A program made the position numbers and the translations under genes. A stretch of 29,825 nt of DNA, taken from positions 1-29,825 of the forward strand of contig NZ_RQHW01000048.1 in assembly GCF_004770995.1 (NCBI RefSeq), read 5' to 3'. Origin of the DNA: Leptospira idonii (GTDB taxonomy: Bacteria > Spirochaetota > Leptospiria > Leptospirales > Leptospiraceae). Under the pieces are notes generated by a model. That model did no database searches and was not told the DNA's origin. It saw nothing but the letters and a program-made list of their open reading frames with translations. Positions 1 through 8,599 of this stretch are shown here, piece after piece (the stretch's first letter is position 1; each line of letters opens with the position of its first letter).

Positions 1-71
1 CAGAGTTCGTCTCTCGATGTTCTTTCTTTACAACTACGTCGTATACAAGTTGTTACTCAAAACAACAATAC

Positions 72-108
72 AAGCCTCCCTTCCCTACAAGGATCCGGAG
101 GCTTTTTT
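72..108 (+). terminator. Intrinsic terminator of an upstream gene
   Basis: An 8-bp stem (AAGCCTCC at 72-79 pairing with GGAGGCTT at 97-104) is followed by a T run reaching 108. This is a typical rho-independent terminator for a gene lying left of the window. All three + frames are open across positions 1 to about 150, so the tail of that gene cannot be assigned with confidence. Confidence 0.6.
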
Positions 109-201
109 GTGCCCGGAGAAGGGGGTAAAGAAACTTGCGTTCATGCATTTGTTATGCTATCACTTTTGTAACTGATAGGTGAGTAGAGTCAGATTCCTTC
201 G

Positions 202-3015
202 ATGCAAAACGAAAAAGGCACTAGAAAAGAAATTATAGACAAACGTCTGTTTGCGGCTGGTTGGAATGTTGCAGATCATTCTCAGGTTCTTTGCGAGTTC
301 GAAATTGTTGTAGAGCCTATCAATGAATTTGAAAAGCCGAATTCGGTTTATCATGGATTACGTTTTAGCGATTATGTTCTTTTAGCAAAAGATGGAAAAC
401 CCCTCGCTGTTGTAGAAGCCAAGAAGTCATCCGTTGACGCGGAGATCGGAAGAGAGCAGGCCAAACAATACTGTTATCAGATTCAAAAATCTAAGGGAGG
501 AGAACTTCCCTTTTGCATTTATACAAATGGACATGATATTTATTTTTGGGAAATCGAACATAGCCCTCCTAGAAAGGTGTATGGTTTTCCGACTCGAGAT
601 GATTTGGAGCGGTATGCTTATTTAAGAAGGGCTAGACGACCATTAACCGGTGAATTGATTAATACTCGTATTGCGGGAAGAGACTTTCAGATTCAGGCGA
701 TTCGTTCCGTATTAGAGGCGGTAGAAAAGAAAAAAAGAAAGTTCCTCCTTGTGATGGCAACAGGAACTGGAAAAACGAGAACCTGTATTGCTCTTGTCGA
801 AACTCTGATGCGAGCAGGTTGGGCGGAGCGAGTATTATTTTTAGTCGATCGTATTTCTTTACGAGAACAGGCCTTGGATGCCTTTAAAGAATTTATTCCA
901 AATGAACCAAGTTGGCCCCATTCTGGAGAAGCAGAGATTGCGAAGGATCGTCGGGTTTATGTTTCTACGTATCCTACGATGCTGAATATCATTCGGGATG
1001 AGAAAAATCCACTCTCTCCGCATTTCTTTGATTTGGTGGTTGTGGATGAAAGCCATCGTAGTATTTACAATACTTATGGAGAAATATTAGATTACTTTAG
1101 TACGATGGTACTTGGACTTACGGCGACACCTACCAATGTCATTGATCATAATACCTTTAAACTCTTTGAATGCGAAGATGGAGTCCCTACCTTTGCTTAT
1201 TCTTATGAAGAAGCAGTCAATCATATTCCACCTTATCTTTGTTCGTTTCAGGTGATGAAAATCAAAACTAAATTTCAAAATGAAGGGATTAACAAACGAA
1301 CCATTTCTTTAGAAGACCAAAAACAATTGATTTTGGAAGGAAAGGAAATTGAAGAAATCAATTATGAGGGAACGGAACTAGAAAAGACAGTCACAAATCT
1401 TGGAACCAACACTCTGATCGTAAAACATTTTATGGATGAGTGTATTAAAGATCCAAATGGGGTGATCCCTGGGAAAAGTATTTTCTTTTGTGTGAATATC
1501 AAACATGCGCGTGCCATTGAATCTATTTTCAATACACTGTATCCTGAGTATAAAGGGGAACTGGCAAAGGTTATTGTATCGGAAGATCCGAGAGTCCATG
1601 GCAAAGGTGGACTTCTCGATCAGTTTAAGAAACAAGATATGCCACGCATTGGGATTAGTGTGGATATGTTGGATACGGGGATTGACATTCGCGAACTTGT
1701 GAATTTGGTTTTCGCCAAACCAGTGTATTCCTATACAAAGTTTTGGCAGATGATTGGTCGGGGGACTAGGCTACTGGATTTAGAGAAGACGATCCCTTGG
1801 TGTTTGCAAAAAGACCAATTCCTTGTCCTTGATTGTTGGGATAATTTCGAATACTTTAAGTTGAATCCAAAGGGAAAAGAGCTAAAAAATCAAATTCCGA
1901 TTCCTGTGAAATTGTTTGGACTCCGAGTGGATAAATTGGAAAAAGCAATGGAACTTGGTGAAGCAAGTATTGTTTCCAATGAAATCGAAAAATTAAAGCT
2001 ACAAATCGAAACCTTACCAGAAAATTCCATTGTCATCAAAGATGCAAAGTCGGACTTAGAGCGAACCAAAGATCCGAATTTTTGGAATTCTTTTTCGGGA
2101 AGTGCGGGAAAGGAATCGATTCGAATTTTACGAGAAGTGATCAAACCACTCTTTCGCACCGTATCCAATGTTGATTTCAAAGCCATGCGATTCGAAAGGG
2201 ATGTGCTTGAAGTTTCAATAGCCAAGTTAGATGAGGATGCCGAAAAATTTGAAGCTTTAAAAATGGGTGTGATCGAAACGATCTCAGAACTTCCTTTGTC
2301 CGTGAATACAGTTGCCTTAGAAGAGGAACTGATTCGAAAAGCGCAGACCAATGCCTATTGGGCCAAAGCATCCGAAAGTGACTTTGACAATTTGGTCACT
2401 AGACTTTCTCCGCTATTAAAATTTATAGAAGCTAGTGGAGAGGTGCGAGCCTTTGCCAAGTTTGATTTGCGAGATGTTGTGGTAGAAAAGGAATATGTGG
2501 AGTTTGGCCCGCAACATGAATCGGTGAGTATCACTCGTTATAAAGAACTTGTGGAAGAGAAGATCAAAGAACTCACATCATCGAATCCCATTTTACAAAA
2601 ACTCCAATCGGGAAATGTGCTTTCGGAATCGGAAGTGCATTCTCTTGCCGAAGAATTGCATGAAGAACATCCCAATATTACAGTCGATCTTTTGCGCCGT
2701 GTGTACCAAAACAGAAAGGCAAAACTCGTCCAATTTTTGAAACATATCCTTGGCATTGAGAGGCTTTCCAGTTTTCCTGAAATCGTGACCCAATCCTTTG
2801 CACATTTTATCCAGGAACATAGTTATTTGACTGCAAGACAAATGCAGTTTTTGGATCTTTTGAAGAACTTTATTTTGGAACGGGAAACACTCACCAAAAA
2901 GGATTTGATCCAAGCTCCGTTTACACAGATCCATCCCGATGGGATTCGTGGAGTTTTTACTCCTAAAGAAATCGATGAAATACTCATATTAACAGATAAG
3001 GTACTCGCCGCTTAA
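202..3015 (+). CDS. hsdR: Type I restriction enzyme, R (restriction/translocation) subunit
   Basis: This is the motor and nuclease subunit of a type I restriction complex, 937 residues, cytoplasmic. The N-terminal nuclease domain shows D57, then E72-A-K74 in the sequence VVEAKKS, the PD-(D/E)xK signature. The SF2 translocase follows: Walker A ATGTGKT at 186-192, DESH at 282-285, TATP at 307-310, and GRGTRL near 518-523. The C-terminal part resembles the EcoEI-type R C-terminal domain that docks on the methylase. All catalytic motifs are intact, so the subunit should be functional. The ATG at 202 lacks a strong Shine-Dalgarno, but the preceding in-frame stop leaves no better start. Its stop overlaps the hsdM start (TAATG), which indicates translational coupling. 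Family assignment is secure; the DNA target cannot be read from this subunit. Confidence 0.96.
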   Translation: MQNEKGTRKEIIDKRLFAAGWNVADHSQVLCEFEIVVEPINEFEKPNSVYHGLRFSDYVLLAKDGKPLAVVEAKKSSVDAEIGREQAKQYCYQIQKSKGGELPFCIYTNGHDIYFWEIEHSPPRKVYGFPTRDDLERYAYLRRARRPLTGELINTRIAGRDFQIQAIRSVLEAVEKKKRKFLLVMATGTGKTRTCIALVETLMRAGWAERVLFLVDRISLREQALDAFKEFIPNEPSWPHSGEAEIAKDRRVYVSTYPTMLNIIRDEKNPLSPHFFDLVVVDESHRSIYNTYGEILDYFSTMVLGLTATPTNVIDHNTFKLFECEDGVPTFAYSYEEAVNHIPPYLCSFQVMKIKTKFQNEGINKRTISLEDQKQLILEGKEIEEINYEGTELEKTVTNLGTNTLIVKHFMDECIKDPNGVIPGKSIFFCVNIKHARAIESIFNTLYPEYKGELAKVIVSEDPRVHGKGGLLDQFKKQDMPRIGISVDMLDTGIDIRELVNLVFAKPVYSYTKFWQMIGRGTRLLDLEKTIPWCLQKDQFLVLDCWDNFEYFKLNPKGKELKNQIPIPVKLFGLRVDKLEKAMELGEASIVSNEIEKLKLQIETLPENSIVIKDAKSDLERTKDPNFWNSFSGSAGKESIRILREVIKPLFRTVSNVDFKAMRFERDVLEVSIAKLDEDAEKFEALKMGVIETISELPLSVNTVALEEELIRKAQTNAYWAKASESDFDNLVTRLSPLLKFIEASGEVRAFAKFDLRDVVVEKEYVEFGPQHESVSITRYKELVEEKIKELTSSNPILQKLQSGNVLSESEVHSLAEELHEEHPNITVDLLRRVYQNRKAKLVQFLKHILGIERLSSFPEIVTQSFAHFIQEHSYLTARQMQFLDLLKNFILERETLTKKDLIQAPFTQIHPDGIRGVFTPKEIDEILILTDKVLAA

Positions 3016-4592
3016 TGGTCTCATTTAATTCCACTCTCAAATCACAAATCGACAAATTATGGAATCTTTTTTGGAGTGGTGGGATTTCCAATCCACTCAC
3101 CGCTATTGAACAAATTACCTATCTGATCTTTATGAAACAGATCGATGATTTGGACACCAAACGGATGCGAGACGCTGAGTTTACGGGTGAAAAATTTGTT
3201 TCTCGGTTTCATGGGAAGTATAAGGTTCCTGGAAGTAATGAAACCATAGCTAAATCAGAGTTACGCTGGAGTGAATTCAAACACAAGCCCGCCGAAGAGA
3301 TGTTACTCCATGTCCAAACCAAAGTGTTTCCTTTTTTAAAGGAATTGGATGGTGGATCTCCTTTTACCAAGTCAATGGCCAATGCTGTTTTTATTATGCC
3401 AAAACCTTCCCTTCTTGTGGAAGCGATTGGGATCATTGAAAAAATCTTTGAAGAGATTGAAAGGGACGCTACTGAAGGTGGTCACGCCTTCCAAGACATC
3501 CAGGGGGATGTGTATGAAATGCTCCTCAGTGAAATTGCCACTTCTGGTAAAAACGGACAATTTCGCACACCAAGGCATATCATCAAACTGATGGCAGAAC
3601 TGGTAAGTCCACAACTCGGACAAAGGGTGGCTGACCCTGCTTGCGGAACGGGTGGGTTTTTACTCGGAGCCTATCAGTACATTTTGACCGACCTTGCCAA
3701 AAAGAATCACAAATCCAAAACTACTAAGGCAACTGAAGTGGATGAAGACGGGTTTGAAAGGGCTGTGATTAGTTCGGGGCTAACCGAAAAAGCCAAGTCC
3801 ATTTTGGAATCTAGTTTTTACGGATTTGATATCGATACCACAATGGTGCGCCTTGGGCTTATGAATCTCATGATGCACGGCATTGACCAACCTCATATTG
3901 ATTATAAGGACACACTCAGTAAGTCTTATAATGAAGATAGTCAGTTTGATGTGGTGCTTGCCAATCCTCCATTTACAGGCAATATCGATAAGGGAGATAT
4001 CAACGAAGGTTTTAGCCTTCCCACAACCAAAACCGAACTTTTGTTTATCGAACGAATCTTTCGGATGTTAAAGATTGGAGGCACTTCGGCAGTGATTGTG
4101 CCACAGGGTGTTCTTTTTGGGAGTGGCAAGGCATTTGTTGAGGCTCGTAAACTCCTTGTAGAACAATCAGAACTCAAAGCTGTCATCACCATGCCGAGTG
4201 GGGTATTTAAGCCTTATGCGGGGGTGAGTACTGCCATCCTTCTTTTTACCAAAGGGGGAACCACCGAACAAGTTTGGTTTTATGATATGGCAGCGGACGG
4301 CTATACTCTCGACGACAAACGCACCAAAATTGATACCTCTGATCTTCCGGACATCGTCACCCAATTCCAATCGCGCGACCCCAAAAAACCAAATGACCGC
4401 AAGGCGAAGTATTTTTTTGTTCCCAAGACAGAGATCGTGGCCGAAGGTTACGACCTTTCTATGAGCAAATTCAAAGAAGATGTCTTTGAAGAAGTGAGTT
4501 ATGAATCGCCTCAGGTGATTTTAGAGAAACTAAAAGGTCTGGAACAAGAGATTGGGAAGGGATTGGATGAGCTTGCGGGGATGATGGGATGA
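3015..4592 (+). CDS. hsdM: Type I restriction-modification N6-adenine methyltransferase (M subunit)
   Basis: The 525-residue methylase transfers a methyl group from S-adenosylmethionine to adenine N6 at the site chosen by HsdS. Residues 8-45 form the HsdM N-terminal helical domain (KLWNLFWSGG...). The SAM-binding motif I is DPACGTGG at 207-214 and the catalytic motif IV is NPPF at 317-320. Length matches the family. The ATG overlaps the hsdR stop by one base, so the two are coupled. A 169-bp spacer holding a palindromic element separates it from hsdS, which is unusual because hsdM and hsdS normally overlap or nearly touch. Confidence 0.96.
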   Translation: MVSFNSTLKSQIDKLWNLFWSGGISNPLTAIEQITYLIFMKQIDDLDTKRMRDAEFTGEKFVSRFHGKYKVPGSNETIAKSELRWSEFKHKPAEEMLLHVQTKVFPFLKELDGGSPFTKSMANAVFIMPKPSLLVEAIGIIEKIFEEIERDATEGGHAFQDIQGDVYEMLLSEIATSGKNGQFRTPRHIIKLMAELVSPQLGQRVADPACGTGGFLLGAYQYILTDLAKKNHKSKTTKATEVDEDGFERAVISSGLTEKAKSILESSFYGFDIDTTMVRLGLMNLMMHGIDQPHIDYKDTLSKSYNEDSQFDVVLANPPFTGNIDKGDINEGFSLPTTKTELLFIERIFRMLKIGGTSAVIVPQGVLFGSGKAFVEARKLLVEQSELKAVITMPSGVFKPYAGVSTAILLFTKGGTTEQVWFYDMAADGYTLDDKRTKIDTSDLPDIVTQFQSRDPKKPNDRKAKYFFVPKTEIVAEGYDLSMSKFKEDVFEEVSYESPQVILEKLKGLEQEIGKGLDELAGMMG

Positions 4593-4594
4593 TG

Positions 4595-4680
4595 CTTCGA
4601 TACGAATCCTACGGATTCTACTCAGCATCCCCATTTCATGAAGAAAGTTCTCGGTCTCAGAGTAGCGAAGCGTATCGAAG
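4595..4680. repeat. Palindromic intergenic element between hsdM and hsdS
   Basis: Outer arms CTTCGATACG (4595-4604) and CGTATCGAAG (4671-4680) are perfect inverted repeats. Inside them lie CTACTC (4618-4623) paired with GAGTAG (4660-4665), and a small hairpin AATCC-TAC-GGATT (4605-4617). The element begins three bases after the hsdM stop. It resembles REP-type or miniature palindromic elements, but only one copy is visible here. It could attenuate hsdS relative to hsdM, or it may be a passive insertion. Confidence 0.6.
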
Positions 4681-4761
4681 TGACCGGGGGCATGATAAGC
4701 TTTTTCTTTCTGTGTTTTTGGAAAAAGAAAAGACAGAAGCAAAGGAAATTCTCTTGGCTAT

Positions 4762-6666
4762 ATGAATTCAAAGATCTATAAACTAAGTGATTTAATATCC
4801 GAAAATGGCCTTTATGTTGATGGTGATTGGATTGAAAGTAAAGACCAAGATCCAAATGGAGATGTTCGTCTAATTCAACTTGCGGATATTGGTGATGGAC
4901 ACTTCTTAAATAAGTCCTCCCGATATATGAACATAGAAGATGCAAAAAGACTGAACTGTACATTTCTCGAAAAAGGCGATATCCTAATTGCACGAATGCC
5001 AGATCCTTTGGGCAGGGCATGTATATTTCCCGGCATAAGCCAATTAGCAGTCACAGTTGTAGATATTTGTATAGTCAGACCAGCTTCTGAAAAAGTCGAT
5101 GTTACTTACTTAAAATTTCTTATTAATAATCAACAATTTAGAAGAGAAATTGTTTCATATACAACTGGAACAACTAGGAAAAGAATTTCTCGGACAAATT
5201 TGGATAAGATTACGTTCCCCCTCCCTCCCTTAGAAGAACAAATCCATATTGCGAACGTTTTGTCCAAGGCAGAGGCACTGATCGCCAAACGAAAAGAGAG
5301 TCTGGCTTTGTTAGATGCGTATTTGAAGAGTGTGTTTCTGGAGATGTTTGGGGAAATTGAAGCTAAAAAACAGAAATGGCCTGTTGTTCAAATTAACGAT
5401 CTTGCGGCAAATCATAAAGGAGCAATGCGAACTGGTCCTTTTGGTTCTAATTTACTTCATAGCGAATTCAGTGAAGATGGTGATGTTGCTGTATTAGGTA
5501 TTGATAATGCTGTAAAAAACAAGTTTTCGTGGGGTGCCAAAAGATTTATTTCAAAAGAAAAGTATGAAGAATTAAAAGCATACCGAATCTTTCCTGGTGA
5601 CGTCATTATTACGATTATGGGGACAGTTGGAAGATCAGCTGTAATTCCAGATGACATACCTCTAGCAATCAATACTAAACATTTGGCGGCGCTTACGTTT
5701 AATAAAGAAAAAGCAAATCCTAAATTCATTTGTTTTTCGTTCCAGTCAAATCCTAGTATAATCAAACAAATGCAATCAAAGAACAGAGGAGCAATTATGG
5801 ATGGACTTAATCTAACTTTGATTAAGGAAATTCGCCTTCCTCTCCCTCCCCTGGATCTTCAAAACCAATTTGCGGCGGTGGTCGAAAAAGTGGAGGCGTT
5901 GAAGGAGACGTACCAAAAGAGTTTGGTGGAATTGGAAAATTTGTATGGGTCTTTGAGTCAGAGGGCGTTTCGGGGGGAGTTGGGGGGAGAAACACAACAT
6001 GCTGCTGCTAAAAATCCAAAAGCTGAGAAAGAACCGGCTATTAAGAACAAAACTTCTATCACTGAAGCAAGTGATTCTTTGCCATCATCAAACATAATTG
6101 AATTCAAACCTACAAATGTAGATTATTATAAAAGAACTGTCCTCGCCGCTGAGATTGTTTGGCAGTTGCAGAATGAACCAACACTTGGACATTTGAAATT
6201 GCAGAAATTGATGTATCTATGTATCAAGTCAGCGGATATGCAATTACCAGTCAATTTTTTGAAGCAAGCGATGGGACCGTTTGATCCTAGTTTGATGAGA
6301 TCCATCGATAAGCAGTTGAAGGATAAAAAATGGTTTCAATACGAAACAAACCAATCTCTCAAATATAGAAAACTTGAGAAGGCTGGGGAACACCAAAAAG
6401 ACTTTATAAAGTATTATGGAAATCAAAAAGATCAGATTCATTATTTACTAAAGAAGTTTAAAACTACAAGTTCTGATACGATTGAGATTGTGGCTACTTT
6501 GTATGCTTGTTACGAAAACATACTGATGCAAAAAGAGGTTTTTTCTGAGACTCTGCTCTTTCAAAGATTTTATGAGTGGTCGGAACATAAAAAGGAATTT
6601 GATGAGTTAGAAGTGAAAAAGGTTTTTAACCGTATGAAAGAGGCTGGAGTCGTTCCGAAGGGGTAG
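4762..6666 (+). CDS. hsdS: Type I restriction specificity subunit with C-terminal Panacea/DUF4065-like extension
   Basis: HsdS selects the DNA target for the HsdMS methylase and the HsdRMS nuclease. The 634-residue product has TRD1 (about 1-150), a conserved helical region starting LPLPPLEEQ (about 153-200), TRD2 (about 205-355), and a second conserved region starting LPLPPLDLQ and ending near 408 with RAFRGEL. Normal HsdS proteins stop about here. This one continues through a charged linker (410-452) into about 180 more residues. That extension contains LKLQKLMYLC (478-487) and MGPFDPSLMRSID (504-516), reminiscent of the KLQKLLY and GPV/F patterns of the SocA/Panacea (DUF4065) fold. Assignment to HsdS is secure. 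The identity of the extension is inference from pattern memory. The Shine-Dalgarno is weak (AAGGA about 15 nt upstream). Confidence 0.9.
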   Translation: MNSKIYKLSDLISENGLYVDGDWIESKDQDPNGDVRLIQLADIGDGHFLNKSSRYMNIEDAKRLNCTFLEKGDILIARMPDPLGRACIFPGISQLAVTVVDICIVRPASEKVDVTYLKFLINNQQFRREIVSYTTGTTRKRISRTNLDKITFPLPPLEEQIHIANVLSKAEALIAKRKESLALLDAYLKSVFLEMFGEIEAKKQKWPVVQINDLAANHKGAMRTGPFGSNLLHSEFSEDGDVAVLGIDNAVKNKFSWGAKRFISKEKYEELKAYRIFPGDVIITIMGTVGRSAVIPDDIPLAINTKHLAALTFNKEKANPKFICFSFQSNPSIIKQMQSKNRGAIMDGLNLTLIKEIRLPLPPLDLQNQFAAVVEKVEALKETYQKSLVELENLYGSLSQRAFRGELGGETQHAAAKNPKAEKEPAIKNKTSITEASDSLPSSNIIEFKPTNVDYYKRTVLAAEIVWQLQNEPTLGHLKLQKLMYLCIKSADMQLPVNFLKQAMGPFDPSLMRSIDKQLKDKKWFQYETNQSLKYRKLEKAGEHQKDFIKYYGNQKDQIHYLLKKFKTTSSDTIEIVATLYACYENILMQKEVFSETLLFQRFYEWSEHKKEFDELEVKKVFNRMKEAGVVPKG

Positions 6667-6771
6667 GGGATGTTTTGTATCTCTCCTTATATAAATAACA
6701 AGAAAAGGGCGCTCGGGTGAGTTAAGCGATTCTGATTATTGTATTTATTTCATCTGTCATTTGTTTAAGGC

Positions 6772-8130
6772 TTAGGTTTCAAGTTGTTTTTCCAATTCTA
6801 TTATCCAATCTTCTAATATTCTCTTTACGAACTCGTTTATATCATCCGCCGAAACTTTTTGTCCGTAAGGCATTACTATTCTCCGAGTAGTTGAATTGCT
6901 CGTGTGGATTGTATAATCATAATCTCGAAAATCTACATATATATAAGTATAAATTCCAAAGTTACCTTCTTTGACCTTATGTTTGAAACCATTTAAGTTC
7001 ATTGAAAAAATAATTCTTTGTGGAAAAGTTGCTTTTTTTTCTGCGGCAAATTCTTTGTAAGAATCTTCTAAAAGAGAAAAGTTTGAATAAGTTGTTTGAG
7101 AAGAATTTCCTAAAGGTGTTGAAATTTCTTCAGTAACATCCAGAAAAAAATTTTTCATTTGAGGACTTATTTGTTGTAATTTCATCCAAAGGGGACCAAC
7201 GGAGTTGGTAACTGCCTCGAAAACATTACCTGCATCTTTCTTTTGTTTTATAATGTCCTTCCTTTCGTTATCAATTTTTCCTAGTAACAATTTCAACCGT
7301 TTATCAAGATCATCTTCTTCTTCGATAGACTGGCCTTCCACACCGCGAACGATCATCTCTAAAGAGTAAATTAATAAATTTCCGATATATTCGATAAATG
7401 GTTCTAGCTCACCTCCGTCAGCTTGTCTGAGTACACGAAAATAGTTTTCTTTATCGTCTGTTTTTACGATTACAGGTGGATACCCATTCATCATAAAAAT
7501 TAAATTCATAAGTATTCGTGCGATTCTGCCATTCCCGTCATCAAAAGGATGGATACGAATGAATTTATAATGAAAGGTGGCAGCCAAAACAAGCTTGGGC
7601 ATTTCTTCGTTGTTTTGATTTTTTTTCAACCATTTGAGTAAATTTTCCATTTCGATTGGAACTAGATGAGGTTCTGTAAAATAGAAAATTTCCTCAGTCG
7701 CTGTTTTTACATGATTGGGTTGGGATTTATATTTTCCTGGAACAATTTGTTTGGTCGTTTCTCTGCCGTCTGTAGTTATCGCCTTGGCAGTATAAGGTTC
7801 ACCTAAGATCAATTGATGAAATTGACGGATCCTATGTTCAGTGAGTTCGACTTCTTTCTTTACGATTTCTTCCAACTCAAGAATTGCTTCATTATGACCT
7901 TTGATGTCTAAGTGATCTTTCAACGGTTTTCCAGAAGCAGTATTTCCATGTAATAGAAATGTTTTAGTTTCTCCAAAACTAAGTGAATTTCCCTCTATCG
8001 CATTGGAATGGTAATTCCAATCCAATCGAAATTTTTGCATGATTTTTTCCATCGTTTCCGTTGGAATGGGGCGCATTGTATCAACTTTTGTTTTAAGTTC
8101 TGAGATTATTGCCAAGACATCAGTTAACAT
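6772..8130 (-). CDS. Fic-domain protein (probable AMP transferase), class II inhibitory motif
   Basis: Fic enzymes usually transfer AMP from ATP to a hydroxyl side chain of a target protein. The catalytic motif HPFDDGNGR is intact at 194-202 and is followed by IARILMN. The N-terminal helix carries S42-N-A-I-E46-G47, matching the (S/T)xxxE(G/N) inhibitory motif, so the protein is probably auto-inhibited (class II). The remaining 250 residues include an uncharacterised C-terminal part with an aromatic, beta-rich stretch near 390-420. The gene converges on hsdS with a 105-bp gap. Fic genes often accompany type I restriction loci, but a functional link here is inferred. No Shine-Dalgarno is visible. 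The start codon lies in a 15-bp inverted repeat and the transcript may be almost leaderless. Confidence 0.92.
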   Translation of the reverse strand: MLTDVLAIISELKTKVDTMRPIPTETMEKIMQKFRLDWNYHSNAIEGNSLSFGETKTFLLHGNTASGKPLKDHLDIKGHNEAILELEEIVKKEVELTEHRIRQFHQLILGEPYTAKAITTDGRETTKQIVPGKYKSQPNHVKTATEEIFYFTEPHLVPIEMENLLKWLKKNQNNEEMPKLVLAATFHYKFIRIHPFDDGNGRIARILMNLIFMMNGYPPVIVKTDDKENYFRVLRQADGGELEPFIEYIGNLLIYSLEMIVRGVEGQSIEEEDDLDKRLKLLLGKIDNERKDIIKQKKDAGNVFEAVTNSVGPLWMKLQQISPQMKNFFLDVTEEISTPLGNSSQTTYSNFSLLEDSYKEFAAEKKATFPQRIIFSMNLNGFKHKVKEGNFGIYTYIYVDFRDYDYTIHTSNSTTRRIVMPYGQKVSADDINEFVKRILEDWIIELEKQLET

Positions 8131-8170
8131 TTACAAACATAGAGTAAGACTTGATTCTATGTTTGTAAAT
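8129..8170 (-). promoter_or_regulatory. Perfect 15-bp inverted repeat over the fic promoter and start codon
   Basis: ATTTACAAACATAGA (8129-8143) and TCTATGTTTGTAAAT (8156-8170) are perfect inverted copies separated by 12 bp. On the minus strand a -35-like TTTACA (8169-8164), a 17-bp spacer and a -10-like TACTCT (8146-8141) fall inside the repeat. The fic start codon (8130-8128) overlaps the proximal arm. This arrangement suits an operator for autoregulation. An mRNA hairpin hiding the start is the alternative if transcription begins further upstream. The symmetry is observed; the promoter reading is inference. Confidence 0.6.
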
Positions 8171-8599
8171 AAATAAAATAAGTTGTTTCTATAGAAAAGA
8201 CTATCAGATGAAAGACGTGCTATTGTAAATTTGATCTAATTAAACGACGGAGTTTCTCCGATTTTGTAGAAACCCTCTCTAGAGTTCCCCAGAAAAAACG
8301 AACAGAAAAGAGTATCCTCCCGAATGGAAAGATGTCAGGGGCAAACCGGAAGAATGGATGAGATCATAAAAATAAAGTTAGGCGAAACTACCAAAACAAA
8401 ATACGCTCCCGATAAGAGGGCAAAAAAATGATCCCTTGATTTACCCGAACTCAAGCCTCCTGAAGCCGATGATGCTCTCTTAATCATACTAAAATAAGAT
8501 TTTGGAAAAATTCTTCCTGGCAAAAGGCGGTTAATTTATGTTTCTTTTCCTCAATATCTATTTGACGATTACTTACCTCAATATTTGCATTAGTTTGGC
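8171..8599. other. Non-coding stretch with possible gene remnants
   Basis: No intact gene is seen. Two short + strand translations look protein-like. One is 28 codons (8283-8366) containing EYPPEWKDVRGKPEEW. The other is 16 codons (8447-8494) reading ELKPPEADDALLIILK before a stop, which resembles the DD(A/I)TLL end of PP2C/SpoIIE phosphatases. They are in broken frames and could be the decayed tail of a signalling phosphatase gene. A minus-strand frame at 8335-8523 has no supporting features. A TTGACG box at 8562-8567 may be part of the promoter for the next gene. Confidence 0.3.

Noticed and set aside
1..171. Tail of a gene at the left edge
   Set aside because: All three + frames stay open here and the stretch contains a terminator, so no frame can be preferred.
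8335..8523. 62-codon minus-strand ORF
   Set aside because: No ribosome site, and the more convincing coding remnants in this stretch are on the + strand in broken frames.
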